Positions 43,720 to 54,913 of a stretch of DNA of 64,000 bases are shown piece after piece. Source of the DNA: Nitzschia sp. DOCU1 (lineage: Eukaryota; Bacillariophyta; Bacillariophyceae; Bacillariales; Bacillariaceae); NCBI GenBank assembly GCA_951394045.1, contig OX595986.1, positions 2,571,534 to 2,635,533 of the forward strand, written 5' to 3'. The notes under the pieces were generated by a model, which saw only the letters and a program-made list of their open reading frames with translations, searched no databases and had not been told where the DNA came from. Within the stretch, counting starts at the first letter, position 1, and each line of letters begins with the position of its first letter. The translations under genes were made by a program, and so were the position numbers.

Positions 43720-44013
43720 TGTAAAACGATATTAGCGAGGACATCTTGGTATGTATCGTACAATCGCAAAGGGACTCTCTAGCGTAGGTACTCGGGAACT
43801 ATCAGAAATCATCTGGTGAAATGCACTATGTCAAGCTTCGTTAAATGAGCTTTTTATCATGTTAGCCTGCGTTCTCGATTTTAACAGCACGACACCTGAC
43901 GCGGGTGCTGCGAGTGTCAATGCAAGTTAAGATTGACTCGATACTCGCCATTGCTTAACCGATAAAATATGCTTAAACTTCATGATGTCAAAATTGGTCC
44001 GATGTCAATGTCG

Positions 44014-45407
44014 TCACTCCCTACTTGAAGCTGGGTTTGGATCTTGCCATGGGAAGTCAATGAAAGTTAGCCCCGTAGATGAAAAGTAGTCCGATTCGTT
44101 CCCATCGTCTACCATCGGAATCATTGCTAGATCCACCAATGAATCATCGCGACGCATAGTTCCTGGGACGTAACCAGATGATGTTTGATCGCCGGAATTT
44201 TCCGACGGGGCGGAAGCGTTTTGGCCACTTGAGGCCTCAAGAGTCATCTGGAAGTTGTTCTTCAACGCTGACAAACTCGCCTCCACTACCGGAATGCTAC
44301 TCTTGGCTGCGACTGGGTTTGCCACGGTTGCTATAACTTGCTCTGAAGGCGGCGGCCTTGGAGGCAACGGAGCTGGCTTTATGGCGTTCGGATGAGAGAA
44401 GCTGTGGCGAATGCCTCTGCCCACGGCTATCCGAGCAATCTCCTGTTGGGATTGGTTCGGTGAAATATGTGCGTTGCGTGAGATACTGTTACCGGACGAA
44501 TTGTTCGCCTCACCGGTGGTGCGGTACAGAATATTTGCAAGGATTGGATTAACGGGAGGCTTTTGGGCCGCATTTCCCGCAATATCCTGTTTAAATGAAT
44601 CAGTTCGCGATCTTTTCTTCGGTTCCTTCACCTTCTGCTCATTACCTACTTTCCTCTACCAAAGCTGAAAGTGAGAGAGAGTCGAAGGGACTGCGCTCAC
44701 AGTACTACATGGCGACGTACCTTGATTAGTAGGAGGCTGCCGAGATCTTTTTGCGCAGCGTCATTCACATAAGAACAAGGAGCCATCTTGCCTTTTCCAG
44801 CTAGTTTCCTGAAACCGAAATAGTTCAGCTGTCTCTGGAATGACGCAAACTTGGAATGCCTGAAGTATCTATTCAGTACGTTTGTTTGGAGTTTGTGAGG
44901 ATTGTGGACTTCGATCTTGCCTGCGAGAGAAGTAGTGAATGTTGGGTTAGGTTCTGCACAAAAAGATCATTGGAACAAACATGCCACACGAAGCATCTCA
45001 CCATTTGACCATTCGATAATGTCCCGGTTGTTGTCCGTCAGCATTTTAGTGAGCTGATACAGAAACTCGGGGACAGTATTGGTGTTGGGACCTCCGGCTG
45101 GTAAAAGAAGCCCAGTCGATGGGGATATATGAACATGATTCTGTGATACGCTAGTGTCTGGTATGGAGACCAAAGTTTCTGATGAAACACCTGCAGGATC
45201 TGGCTGGTACGAATCTTGTCCTTTGTCGGTGTTGCTACTTTCTGGTGCCTGCAGTGCATCGTCAACTACTTGCTGAATTAAGATTGGGTCAGAAATGCTG
45301 CATTCGGCTTCCCTATCATTGTGTCCCGAAAAGGCTGTTTCGAATGATGATGCAGAAGAAACATGCTTGGGCGCTAATGTGTGTTCGTGTCCTGGAGTGT
45401 TAGCCAT
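44014..45407 (-). CDS. HSF: Heat shock factor-type transcription factor
   Basis: Exons are 45407-45002, 44920-44721 and 44655-44014, with introns of 81 and 65 bp, giving 415 residues. The DNA-binding domain spans about residues 113-205: [25 protein letters not shown], then [40 protein letters not shown], ending LLLIKRK. The recognition helix ([13 protein letters not shown]) is canonical. No clear hydrophobic-repeat oligomerisation domain follows, so this belongs to the divergent diatom HSF group rather than the classical one. Flanking regions are Ser/Asn/Pro-rich. HSFs are the most expanded transcription factor family in diatoms and bind nGAAn repeats in stress responses. The gene diverges from the glutamate-cysteine ligase gene. 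Confidence 0.92.
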
Positions 45408-45830
45408 GATTTTACTATTAATGCGGCTCTGTACCCCCCAAGTTCGAATGAATTAGACTTCCCTTCAGCGCAGCATTTGATCTGATGTTTATGATACGCT
45501 TTCGGAGCGTTTCTATGGTCAATCGTATGCAGCTGGCCAAGGTAGCGGCTGCGCCCAAGTCGTTCGAGCACAGGAAAGGTCTCCTGTCTTTCTGATGTAA
45601 GCAAGCGTGGCGATGATGAATTTCTCTGATGTGGAGCCTGGAAAGTGGCGAGGAACAGCCGAAGCTGGCAAAAAGTGATGCCAACAAAATTGAACAACTC
45701 AGTTCGCCACGACAGCGGGGTTAAGTACAAATCTACGTAAGAATGGTTTCGCAAACTCATGGCGAATCATCGGAACTATGACCTGTCCGATTCCCGGATG
45801 ATGCGATCGTCGATGACGATTGCTCGCGCG

Positions 45831-45846
45831 TACCAGGTACCTGGTA
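45831..45846. promoter_or_regulatory. 16-bp perfect palindrome TACCAGGTACCTGGTA
   Basis: The sequence equals its own reverse complement. Its 10-bp core CAGGTACCTG recurs at 45877-45886. A dimeric regulator binding site is a plausible role; no known factor is assigned. Confidence 0.45.
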
Positions 45847-45934
45847 TGACGTGGACTCCTTTTTGAATTTACCAGCCAGGTACCTGCATAGATATGATAG
45901 CTCGGTACAAGGTGATGAGGCAAAATCAATATAA

Positions 45935-45945
45935 TATATATAAAA
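45935..45945 (+). promoter_or_regulatory. TATA-like element
   Basis: TATATATAAAA lies 350 bp upstream of the glutamate-cysteine ligase start. It is the only strong TATA-like string in the divergent region; use as a promoter is inferred. Confidence 0.25.
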
Positions 45946-46294
45946 TATAATAAGGCAGGGCCAACGACTGCCGACTCGGTCGACCCAACCACGTGGAGCT
46001 TCTTCGACGTTCGACGATCGGCGCCGCCAGCCTGGCGGGAAAAAGGTTCATCGCACCATCAAAAGTGGCGGATGGAGAAAACGTACACCTCGGCGATCTT
46101 CCCGACGCGATTCGCATCGTTTGGGTGTGGAGGAGACAGACAGAAGCACAAGGAATATCCTGCGACAAGCAGCACCTGTGGCACATCAAAAGGAATGCCA
46201 AGGAAGTTCCAACTGAAGGTTTGAAAAGGCAGGTACAAGATCCATAAACGCTTGCAGCAATAGGTTCGTCAAGGGCAACTGCCAAGTGCTTGAG

Positions 46295-49200
46295 ATGCAA
46301 GCAGAGAAGAGAAGGTCAATTGTACTCTGCTTCATTTTCTTCACTCTTTCGACGGCACTAGTGTCAAGCTTTACTTTAACAATGGGTAAGTGTGGAGTTT
46401 AGATGATCCGTGTGTTTTTGTTTTTCATCGCTGACCGATACTATCCCCTGCGCATGTAGGTCTCCTGAAGGTTGGTGTCCCCAAAACGTGGGACGACTCG
46501 AAAAAGAATCTTGGGTATATTCGAAGCGCTGGAGTAAGACAATTCATTTCTACGTACAATCGGGTGAAAGACCTACGAGGTGATGAGTTGTTGTGGGGAG
46601 ATGAGATTGAATATGGCGTATTTCATGTTGACCCAGAGACCAAGAAGGTCCGGTTGTCGCTTCGAGCAAAAGAAGTAAGTGGGGCCCGCTTCTGCTGTTA
46701 GCAGAACTGAGCCAAACCTAACATCCTTTTTCTTTCCAAGATCATGGAGGAGTTGAACAGGAAGGAGTCGGAAAATAAGCAGATTGTCGAGGGATGTAAC
46801 TGGGTTCCTGAGTACGGCGCTTGGATGGTGGAAGCGACGCCTAATCGTCCCTACACTGGTTACTCGACGGACCTGTTGAGAGTCGAAAGAAACATGAGAC
46901 TCCGCCGAAAGAGGATTTTGACGGCCTTGACTGAAAATGAAATCGCACCAACGATATCTGCCTTCCCCCTGATCGGTGCCCAAGGTGATGATGGATCGGT
47001 GCCTGCGGTACCAGTTGGCGGATCTAGGACGGAGAGCGACTATATAGGTGATGGAATCATCAACCCCCACCCACGGTTTGGAACATTGACTGCAAACATT
47101 CGACAACGACGCGGAAGCAAAGTCAATATTCGAGTACCCCTATTTCGAGATGTAAATACGCCTGAATTCGCTGGTTTTGAAGCAACGCCTCATGGAGATG
47201 TCGACGGGTGTTGTGGCAGTGATTCTCAGCAGGTAAGAATTCTGATGTGCTGGTCGAAACGTTTCTTGATCTTTGGGAACCGCAGACTAAATTTACCCCC
47301 ATTGTTTACCTGAAGCTCTGGCGGTACGGAAAAGGCGACCATTCGCAAGAGAAATATGGAACGAACATCGTTGTTGTTGGATGCTCGAAATCCCCACGCG
47401 ACGAAGAGATTGAAGAAGCCAGTGACATGGTCACAATGAAGAAATGGTTGGTGGATGTTCGTTGTGAGGGATGCAGGGGGCTTTTTTACCGGAGTGCTCC
47501 AGGAGTAATTGTCCCAGATGCCGATTGGCCTAGAAATGGAGATGTGGTAGTTGGCTATGAAATCCCAAACGTTCCTGGTGCGTAGTGTTGTCGAGGTTTT
47601 GAATTAGGAGGCGAATGGGTTGCTCAATAATCGTTGCCTTGTCGACTTCTTTTTCAGGCTGGATTCGGCTACAAAACGGGTATTATTTGCCGATGCATAG
47701 CGAAGATGGCAGCATCCCATTCTTGCACAAAGTGTCTACTCGAACACAGCCCAGCAATTCTGAGATGAAACGAATTGGATCCGGTACACCCCTGTTCCGC
47801 GCGGCTGAACAAGAGGACGTTGCCTCACTTCTTGGCGGTACCGTTGCCATAGCATCGTCAAGTTCCACAGCTGTCGCTGAACCCCCGTTGAAGGAACCAG
47901 CAGTCGTGGAGGAACAAAAAAGTAGCGTTGAAACGACGAGGGCGGCGGTGCACATGGATGCGATGGCTTTTGGTATGGGTTGCTGTTGCCTACAAATTAC
48001 TTTCCAAGCCAAAGATATCGACGAAAGTCGCTTTATCTATGACCAGCTGGCTGTGATGGCACCAATGTAAGTTTGTGATCACCTCGGTTACCTTTCCGAA
48101 AGTTGTTTCTCATCATGTTTCTTGCTAGCATGATGGCTTTGACAGCGTCAACCCCTGTGATGAAAGGTAGATTGTTAGACACGGATGCTCGTTGGGGAAT
48201 AATTAGTGAGAGTGTCGATTGCCGAACTCCGGCAGAACGTGGCCGCGCTGATCCCAATGCGCCTTACGAGTATTACAATGCGAAAGGAGAGCGACGCATC
48301 TACAAGAGTCGGTACGATTCGATTAGCACTTACATCTACCAAGCTCCGGCGCCAATCAACGAACAAAATGGACTTGCAAACCGCGTTTTGAATATGTACA
48401 ATGACATTCCTCTGCCGATTGACGAGGAAAAGTACCAGCTTCTTCGAAGCGAAGGTATCGACCCAGCTCTGGCCCAACATATCGCTCATTTGTTCATCCG
48501 AGATCCGTTGGTTGTGTTTGATGGTGCCGTCGAGGAAGTCGACGATGCAACTCAAACCGAGCATTTTGAATCCATCCAGAGTACAAATTGGTGAGTTCCG
48601 AGGGTGTTGGGGAGCGCGAAAATATACGTACAGGCCTAACATTGCGTTCTTTCAGGCAAACTGTCCGATGGAAGCCACCGCCACCGCGTAATGACCCCAA
48701 CGATCCTCATATTGGCTGGCGTACAGAGTTCCGCAGCATGGAAATGCAGTTGACCGATTTTGAGAATGCTGCGTTTGCTGTTTTCATCGTGTTGTTGCAG
48801 CGGGTTATCCTGACCTTTGACCTGAATCTGTATATTCCCATCAGCAAAGTGGACGCCAACATGCAACGTGCTCACAGTAGAAATGCCGCGGCCAAGGGCA
48901 AGTTCTTCTTTAGGCGGCACATGGCTCCGCTGGAAGAGGGTGATGATGGCTACGGTGTCAGGTACGCCTCGATGTTTTCCAAGGCCGTCAATGGGGACAT
49001 TACCAATGGAGAAATGAATGGTGACATGCCCGACAATGACGTGGATGAAAACGAGGTCAGCCCTCAACGCCGCACGGCGCCTTGTGCCCCTGGCAGCGAG
49101 GAGGAAAACGCCTATGAGGAAATGAGCATGGCGGAAATCATGTGCGGCAAGGGAGACTACTTCCCAGGTCTCATTCCTTTGATTCGTGCTTACTTGGATC

Positions 49201-49643
49201 ATATCCAGGCTGATTCGATCACCATGAAGCGGCTTTCTACGTACCTGGACTTCATCGAGAAGCGCGCGACCGGAGAGCTTATAACACCGGCCACTTGGAT
49301 TCGCAACTTTATTCGCAATCACCCCGACTACAAACGCGATTCAAAGATTTCAGACATTATTGCGTAAGTCATGGCAAGTGTTCCATTACGTTGTGACGAA
49401 ACAATCACTAACATTTTTGTTTGTATTCTACTTTGGATCGACAGTTATGACTTGTTGATTGCTTGCACGGAAATCGGAGAAGGCAAGCTTCATGTCCCAG
49501 AACTGTTGGGGGATGTCTTCATTGAAGAAATCACGACCGAGGGAGCTTACGATACTAAACTGGATTCTAAGCGCGTTCAGAACAAGCGCGTTTTGGAACT
49601 ATTGCAGCGATACACGAGACGCCAGAGCGTCTTTGACGTGTAA
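46295..49643 (+). CDS. GCLC: Glutamate-cysteine ligase, eukaryotic type, with inserted SH3-like domain and plastid-type presequence
   Basis: Eight exons are inferred: 46295-46385, 46460-46674, 46741-47232, 47286-47577, 47658-48066, 48129-48590, 48656-49363 and 49445-49643 (955 residues). Catalytic motifs match human [99 protein letters not shown] and [12 protein letters not shown]. The enzyme makes gamma-glutamylcysteine, the limiting step of glutathione synthesis. From ATG 46295 the N-terminus is a signal peptide ending VSS-FTL, a plastid presequence pattern; the inner ATG at 46382 gives the standard MGLL start. About 200 residues (~260-460) are inserted before MDAMAFG, where animals have about 30. 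Their GLFYRS...GDVVVGYEI...[13 protein letters not shown] pattern resembles an SH3-like domain. Confidence 0.93.
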
Positions 49644-49796
49644 GCGTTGGAAATGCGCTGCCGGAGTGTTTGCGAGTTAGCACAGCAGAATAGAAATAAT
49701 ATATGATAACCGACGACTATGCCAAAAAGAGCAACAGTACACTTTAGGTGGAAATGATGAACTTCTGCCTTGATGAATATACGCAAGAAAACTAGA

Positions 49797-51040
49797 TTAC
49801 TTGGTAGTTGGCAGAACGGGTGCCCGTCTTGTCTTCTTTTCGGGTTGCGAATACAAACCAGTCGCCACCACAACAAAGGAAGCACCCACGACAAAGGCAA
49901 AGGAAGCATGGAAGTCAAAGAAGATAGCTGACAAGACGCAGGAAATCACAATACTGAATGAAGTCGCAAATACTTTGAGCACATTGTCCGCATACTTGAC
50001 CACCACCGCCACAATGAGCCCACCCACAGCTTGCACCGTAACCACAGTCCAGACCAGAGCAGTGTATCCCCCAAGAAACCCTTGTTGCGACACTGCCGGC
50101 CAGTCCTTGGCAAAGACGGTAATCAAGGCAATCCCCACAGACGGCAAGCCCATTTGTACATTTCGAAGCCACAGGGATGTTTGACTTCCCTTGAGAATCT
50201 TTTCAAAATAGACGCCCGAAAAGCCGGACGTACAAGCGGCGCACAAGACAGCTACTAACCCCACAAATCGGTTGTTCTTTTCCGCATCTGAAAAGGACGA
50301 ATCTCGGCTGCCAGATATTTGAACGATGGAAACGCCGATAGTCAACATGACAAGAGATGCCCACTTTTGAAGCGAGAATTTGCGCTATTGACACAGAGCG
50401 GCAAAATACTGAGACGGACGAGTCGTCGACTGTTGGCACAAGATTCATCTTGTCAACGTACCTGTAACAGTACCATACTAAATACGGCCGTAGTAAGAAT
50501 TTTGAGCTGATAACAAACTTGATACGTCGCAGCGTCCAAGTTTGTCAATGCCAGGTACAATAGATTGTTCTGAACCGTGTACAAAAACGATGGAACACTC
50601 AATTTAAGCATTTCAACCGGCGCATTCACGACATGCTTGTTCAGTTCCCCCATCAAGTCACCGCCACTTTGATACGCGATTACAAAACAGCAAATTACCA
50701 GTTTCATCACTTCCATGATAAAGACTGCCGTCGAAGCCAGGTACAGTGGCTGTTCTGGGTCGTGGTTTGTTCGAGAAACTCGCATCAACAAGACCAGTCC
50801 GACCATTTGACCGACGAGCAAGAGCAAAGCGGCGTACTTGATGGCCACCGCCATGGCATTTTCGTCTTGATTTTTACGAGCTTTGCGTTTCGTGGGATCA
50901 CGAGGGACACGAGACGCTTTGCCAGCCGTCGCACTTCGTTTCTTCGCTTCTCCCCCAGTGGCGCTTTTGGCTGGAATGAGTTCATCCGTGCTGGGATCGG
51001 CTGCAACCTCGGGAACATCTTCTTCTTCGTCTTTCATCAT
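49797..51040 (-). CDS. Nucleotide-sugar transporter, SLC35A (UDP-galactose/UDP-GlcNAc/CMP-sialate) family
   Basis: Exons are 51040-50462 and 50384-49797, joined in phase 0 across a 77-bp GTACGT...CAATAG intron, giving 388 residues. A charged cytosolic N-terminus (~65 residues, Lys/Arg-rich second half) precedes about ten membrane spans. Family signatures are NNLLYLALTNLDAATYQVCYQLKILTTAVFS and, across the intron, RKFSLQKWASLVMLTIGVSIVQ. GFSGVYFEKILKG...LWLRNVQMGL and the GGLIVAVVVKYADNVLKVFATSFSIVISC block follow. The protein exchanges a UDP- or CMP-sugar for the nucleoside monophosphate across the Golgi membrane to feed glycosylation. The exact substrate cannot be read from sequence. It ends with a basic tail and faces GCLC tail to tail. 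Confidence 0.92.
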
Positions 51041-51530
51041 CGTTACGAAATAGCGTGGGGTTCAAGATAGAACTGTAAAGAGGCGACAAGGGAGATGTGA
51101 ATGATGTAAGTTTTTGGTGGTCATCCATCTACTCTATTAGGTCCTGATGGTCATCGTCGAGTTTTCACTTGTTGGAGATGCATGGGGCGTTTCAAATCAT
51201 TCATGTCATTTTGACTGTTTCGACTCAAAGTTGAACAATGACGAAGCCGGCGTGTGCGCGCGCGATTCGCCGCCGAACGCGAATTCTCCCCCAAAATTCG
51301 AAAACGTTGGGGGAGCACAGTGTGACGCGACCCTCACTTTTTGGAAGAAACCTGCCACCGCCACCAAACTGACCACCCATTTTGGCAATTTCCCCATGCC
51401 TTATTACCCTTTCGGTTTGATTTGTTGTTGACCCTACTCGTTCGGTAGATTCATTTATGAACTGGTAGGACTGACAGAAGACATCCAGAAAGAAAAGAAA
51501 AGAAAGGTCCCATCCTTAGTGGCGGAAGAA
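51041..51530. other. Divergent promoter region
   Basis: The 490 bp separate the divergent nucleotide-sugar transporter and PUS3-type genes. An A-rich AGAAAAGAAAAGAAAG tract lies at about 51490. No gene is seen. Confidence 0.5.
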
Positions 51531-53327
51531 ATGCCTCTTCATCCAATTTTGAAGCAACTTGGTTTGCGTGATCATGTCGAGACTATCCATGGGACACCAA
51601 AGACGAAGAAGCAAAAGAGCAATGGCACTGTGTCGTCTTTGGAGGTCCTGAGCTATCTGTTGGGGAAAGGGATAATCCAGGAAGATTCGATTCGATCGGC
51701 TGTTCAAGCCCTTTCCAAACAACCAGACCTGGACTCTGGCGCGACCGAGAAAGCTGACGAGCCCACAGCGGCAGCAACTTTGTCTACACCACCGACGACT
51801 CCAAACTCCAACAAGAAGGATTATCGAACTCGACATGTTGCCCTGCGCTTTTTGTATGATGGGGCCAATTTCAGTGGTCTAGCTCAAAATGTGGGGCAAG
51901 ATTCTGACAATTCTGTCGAACGTGCCCTGTTTCAAGCGCTGACCAGAGCGCGGCTGGTGGAGTCCCGAGAAACGAGTGGATACTCGCGTTGCGGAAGGAC
52001 AGATCGGGGGGTCAGTGCTGCAGGACAAGTTGTGGCGTTACGTTTGAAGAGTGTCATTCCCTTGGATGCGTCATTGGATGAGGAAGGGACACAGTTACTA
52101 GACGACAACAATCCTTCCCAGCAATTGCCCAAGAACGAACATGAGAAACTGTCTGTGTGGGTCGTACCTCGGAAGCGCAACAAAAGCAACGCCAGTAACG
52201 ACTCTTCTACTTTAAAAGAAAGACGTGTCTTGAAAGAACTTGCTGAGTATCCCTATGCAAAAATCCTCAACAACCTCTTGCCTCCTGAAATCCGAATCCT
52301 GGGATGGGCTCCCGTATCCGACGAATTCTCGGCACGCTTTTCGGCCACGACGCGGACCTATCGGTACTTTTTTGTGCGACGGCAACTGGATCTTCAGCAA
52401 ATGCAAGCTGGACTTGATTTGATGGTGGGGAAACATGACTTTCGTAACTTTTGCAAAATGGATGTCGAAAAGGTGTACAACTTTGAGCGTATTATTCACA
52501 ACGCCCAGATTATGATCCAAAGTACGCCTACCGGGGAGGCTGTCCCAGCCAAGGAATCCTTATCAATATCGGCGTCTCCGTATCAAATGTGCTATGCCGA
52601 GATTCATGGCCAAGCCTTCTTGTGGCATCAGATTCGATGCATCATGGAGGTCTTGTTTCTGATCGGGAATCATTTGGAGAAGCCTTCCGTCGTAGTGGAA
52701 CTCTTCAATGTGGAAAAGTATCCCGGAAAACCCGCGTATCCTTTGGCACCCGAGAAACCTTTGGTATTGAATGACTGTGGCTACCCCAATTTGCAAATTG
52801 GCTACGCGGCTCAAAACGTGTGGAATGTCACGTGTCAGTTGGAGCAACAGTGGGACGAACTGATTTTGGCGGCCGCCCGAATACGAAATGGAATAGCCGC
52901 TTTCGAGACAGTCTCCGTTCTTCAAGACGACTTGATTCAATTTGCCTCATCAAAGATTGTGGAACGAAAGCGCAAGCTGCAAAAGTCGGGATTACTTTCT
53001 TCCACATCTAGTATCGACGAAACGAACTTGTCTAACACACTACCAACCAATGGTTCTAATACAACCTTGTGTTGGAAAGATGCATTGGTGTGGTTAAGCA
53101 AGACTTGCGATTTGACTCCCGACTGTAATGGCTTGAATACTGCTATTCACATTCCTTTGTTGCAACGAAGTCAGGGCACAACTTACGAAGAAAAAGTTGA
53201 GGCGCTCCAAAAGTCCGACAAGCGACGTCAAAAGTATCAAGAGAATGTCATCAAGAAGCGAAAGACGGCCGAAGAAGATGCTGCCTTTTACTCTCACAAG
53301 ACACAACAAGGTGGAACGGGGATGTAA
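51531..53327 (+). CDS. PUS3: tRNA pseudouridine synthase, TruA family, PUS3/Deg1 type
   Basis: The frame runs 598 residues from the ATG at 51531, four codons inside an open frame. The TruA fold starts at about residue 100 with RHVALRFLYDGANFSGLAQN. YSRCGRTDRGVSAAGQVVALRLKS carries the catalytic Asp. FSARFSATTRTYRYFF, HDFRNFCKMDV, AFLWHQIRCIMEVLFLIG and PEKPLVLNDCGYPNL follow. YSRCGRTD-x-GVSA and FCKMDV are PUS3 rather than PUS1 markers, so the target is likely U38/U39 of tRNA anticodon arms. A ~55-residue insert between the catalytic block and FSARFSA is low complexity. The C-terminal ~100 residues form a Lys-rich helical tail. Gene is intronless. Confidence 0.92.
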   Translation: MPLHPILKQLGLRDHVETIHGTPKTKKQKSNGTVSSLEVLSYLLGKGIIQEDSIRSAVQALSKQPDLDSGATEKADEPTAAATLSTPPTTPNSNKKDYRTRHVALRFLYDGANFSGLAQNVGQDSDNSVERALFQALTRARLVESRETSGYSRCGRTDRGVSAAGQVVALRLKSVIPLDASLDEEGTQLLDDNNPSQQLPKNEHEKLSVWVVPRKRNKSNASNDSSTLKERRVLKELAEYPYAKILNNLLPPEIRILGWAPVSDEFSARFSATTRTYRYFFVRRQLDLQQMQAGLDLMVGKHDFRNFCKMDVEKVYNFERIIHNAQIMIQSTPTGEAVPAKESLSISASPYQMCYAEIHGQAFLWHQIRCIMEVLFLIGNHLEKPSVVVELFNVEKYPGKPAYPLAPEKPLVLNDCGYPNLQIGYAAQNVWNVTCQLEQQWDELILAAARIRNGIAAFETVSVLQDDLIQFASSKIVERKRKLQKSGLLSSTSSIDETNLSNTLPTNGSNTTLCWKDALVWLSKTCDLTPDCNGLNTAIHIPLLQRSQGTTYEEKVEALQKSDKRRQKYQENVIKKRKTAEEDAAFYSHKTQQGGTGM

Positions 53328-53466
53328 CTAGACATTCTTAAAACTGGTGTTGCGCGAGAGTATTAGTACAACGTTTCTCTTGAGTACCGTCAGCGACAAT
53401 CCTGGACGCAGTTCTGGTCTAGGCGCACTGTACGATCACAAACTTGTCCTCCAGGGCAACCCTCGG

Positions 53467-54453
53467 CTATGCTTCGGACTCTTTCAATGCACCATGGCAA
53501 AACCAGTGGTTTGCCACCCACTTGCTTGTATCGCCTTGCACCGGCAGCCCTGCATGAAGAGAATTCCAATTGACATGTCCCGATCCATCATCTAGGTAGT
53601 TATAAAACGCCACTGCGTCGCCCGGATGGATGGATATAGACCGTCCTCCTCCAATCGTCAAACCATCCTTCCCTGCCACCAAGTCACGACACTGTTCCAA
53701 TGCCTCTTGTTTGTTGCGAGGCCTTTCAGGGCATCTCGTGTCATCGGCCAAGGGGAACCATGTCTCTCCCACGCCATTTAAATAATACAAAATCGTCAAC
53801 ACTCGTGGAGTCCCATCAATGTGCAAGATAAACTCGCCACCAGGTCCATACTCTAGTATTTGCAAATCTTCTACTCCCGACTGGGAGTGCGTTTTGACTT
53901 CTCTCGACAGAAATAAATTTCCCAAGGACCGAGCCAAGGATTGTGTCCACATATTGCTTAGCCAGGCCACTTGACAATGCGTTCGAGAAGTGGTGTCTCC
54001 TTCCGTGACAGTTTCGGCCGGTGCCATGTGGGTGGCGCTTTGACACAGCGATTCACATTCCTCCATGGTCAAGACGCCTCGTAGGTAAAAGATGGGCGGA
54101 TCCATTGCCAAACGTTCAATTTCAAAATCGTGTCGTTTGGTCTCTTCGTCGTTGCCATTGGTAAATGTTGTTGATGTCGTCATTGGACGAAAGGCTCGAA
54201 TCGACGTCCCCAGTGGTAAGGATCGAAGGGGTTCCGGTGGACCCAAGATTCCCGGGGCTACTTCCAAATTCGAATGAGTAGTAGTAGACGAGTCCAAAGC
54301 CTTAGACTCGGCGAAAACGACGTGTTTTCTGGTTGGAGTGTTCACCTGCCATGTTGGTTGTGGCGGCGTAAAGCCAAATGCCATTTCAGAGAATAGAATG
54401 GGAGAGGACCATGCGAGACACCACGAGACGAGGACCATGGACCAAGCCAACAT
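53467..54453 (-). CDS. Prolyl 4-hydroxylase-like 2OG-Fe(II) dioxygenase with targeting presequence
   Basis: The 328-residue frame begins at an ATG. Residues 1-28 form a signal peptide, followed by AFGFTPPQPTW, resembling the A-F junction of diatom plastid presequences. The catalytic domain (about 120-325) has the P4H layout: LTMEECESLCQSA, then DLQILEYGPGGEFILHIDG with the H-x-D iron ligands, and ILYYLNGVGETWFPL. PGDAVAFYNYLDDG comes next, and SLHAGLPVQGDTSKWVANHWF carries the distal His and the 2OG-binding Lys. The enzyme hydroxylates prolyl or related residues in target proteins. Ordinary secretion, as for cell-wall P4H, is the alternative to plastid import. The substrate is unknown. Confidence 0.85.
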   Translation of the reverse strand: MLAWSMVLVSWCLAWSSPILFSEMAFGFTPPQPTWQVNTPTRKHVVFAESKALDSSTTTHSNLEVAPGILGPPEPLRSLPLGTSIRAFRPMTTSTTFTNGNDEETKRHDFEIERLAMDPPIFYLRGVLTMEECESLCQSATHMAPAETVTEGDTTSRTHCQVAWLSNMWTQSLARSLGNLFLSREVKTHSQSGVEDLQILEYGPGGEFILHIDGTPRVLTILYYLNGVGETWFPLADDTRCPERPRNKQEALEQCRDLVAGKDGLTIGGGRSISIHPGDAVAFYNYLDDGSGHVNWNSLHAGLPVQGDTSKWVANHWFCHGALKESEA

Positions 54454-54913
54454 TTTCTAACCATTCACCATGTTTCGTTGATTATTCCTCTTGAAAATGA
54501 AGAAGGACAACTTTGTAGTAGCCTTTGATGTTATGGATGTCGATGGAAACAACGAGAAACAAGGATGACTGGTACGTCAGTCATCATTATTCCGCCCCGA
54601 GACTTCGAGCCGAGTAGGACTGATCCGATCCGAAGCTAATTCTTTCGCAAAATTCGGTGTGGCTGGCGTGCACGCAGACTCGCCCATGATGTCACCCCGT
54701 CCCTCCGCTCTCGCGCATCGTCGATCCAAATGCACATGATGACGAGACGACACCCACCATGATGATGATGCTTGTTGATGATCCTCTCATTCTGATTTTG
54801 CTCTTTCGTTAGGATATATTGCACACAACACTGCAAATCAAAAGAGCCTGCAGTTCCACCTCTCACTTACTCTCGTCTTGGCGCCCGTGACTAGGTGATT
54901 GTTGCTCGCTCCC
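54454..54913. other. Divergent promoter region
   Basis: The 460 bp separate the divergent P4H-like and PDZ genes. Repeated ATGATGATG tracts near 54755-54775 are the only notable composition. Frames here lack recognisable sequence. Confidence 0.5.

Larger units (their letters stand above)
45408..46294. promoter_or_regulatory. Shared HSF / glutamate-cysteine ligase intergenic region
   Basis: These 887 bp hold both divergent promoters. Two copies of CAGGTACCTG lie 43 bp apart, one inside a 16-bp perfect palindrome. A TGACGTG, like the TGACGT elements reported to mediate CO2/cAMP responses in diatoms, lies at about 45847. An AT-rich TATA-like run follows near 45930-45950. Short frames overlap on both strands and look non-coding. 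Confidence 0.45.

Noticed and set aside
45374..45760. 128-codon minus-strand frame overlapping the HSF start
   Set aside because: It overlaps the HSF first exon in another frame and spans the promoter region.
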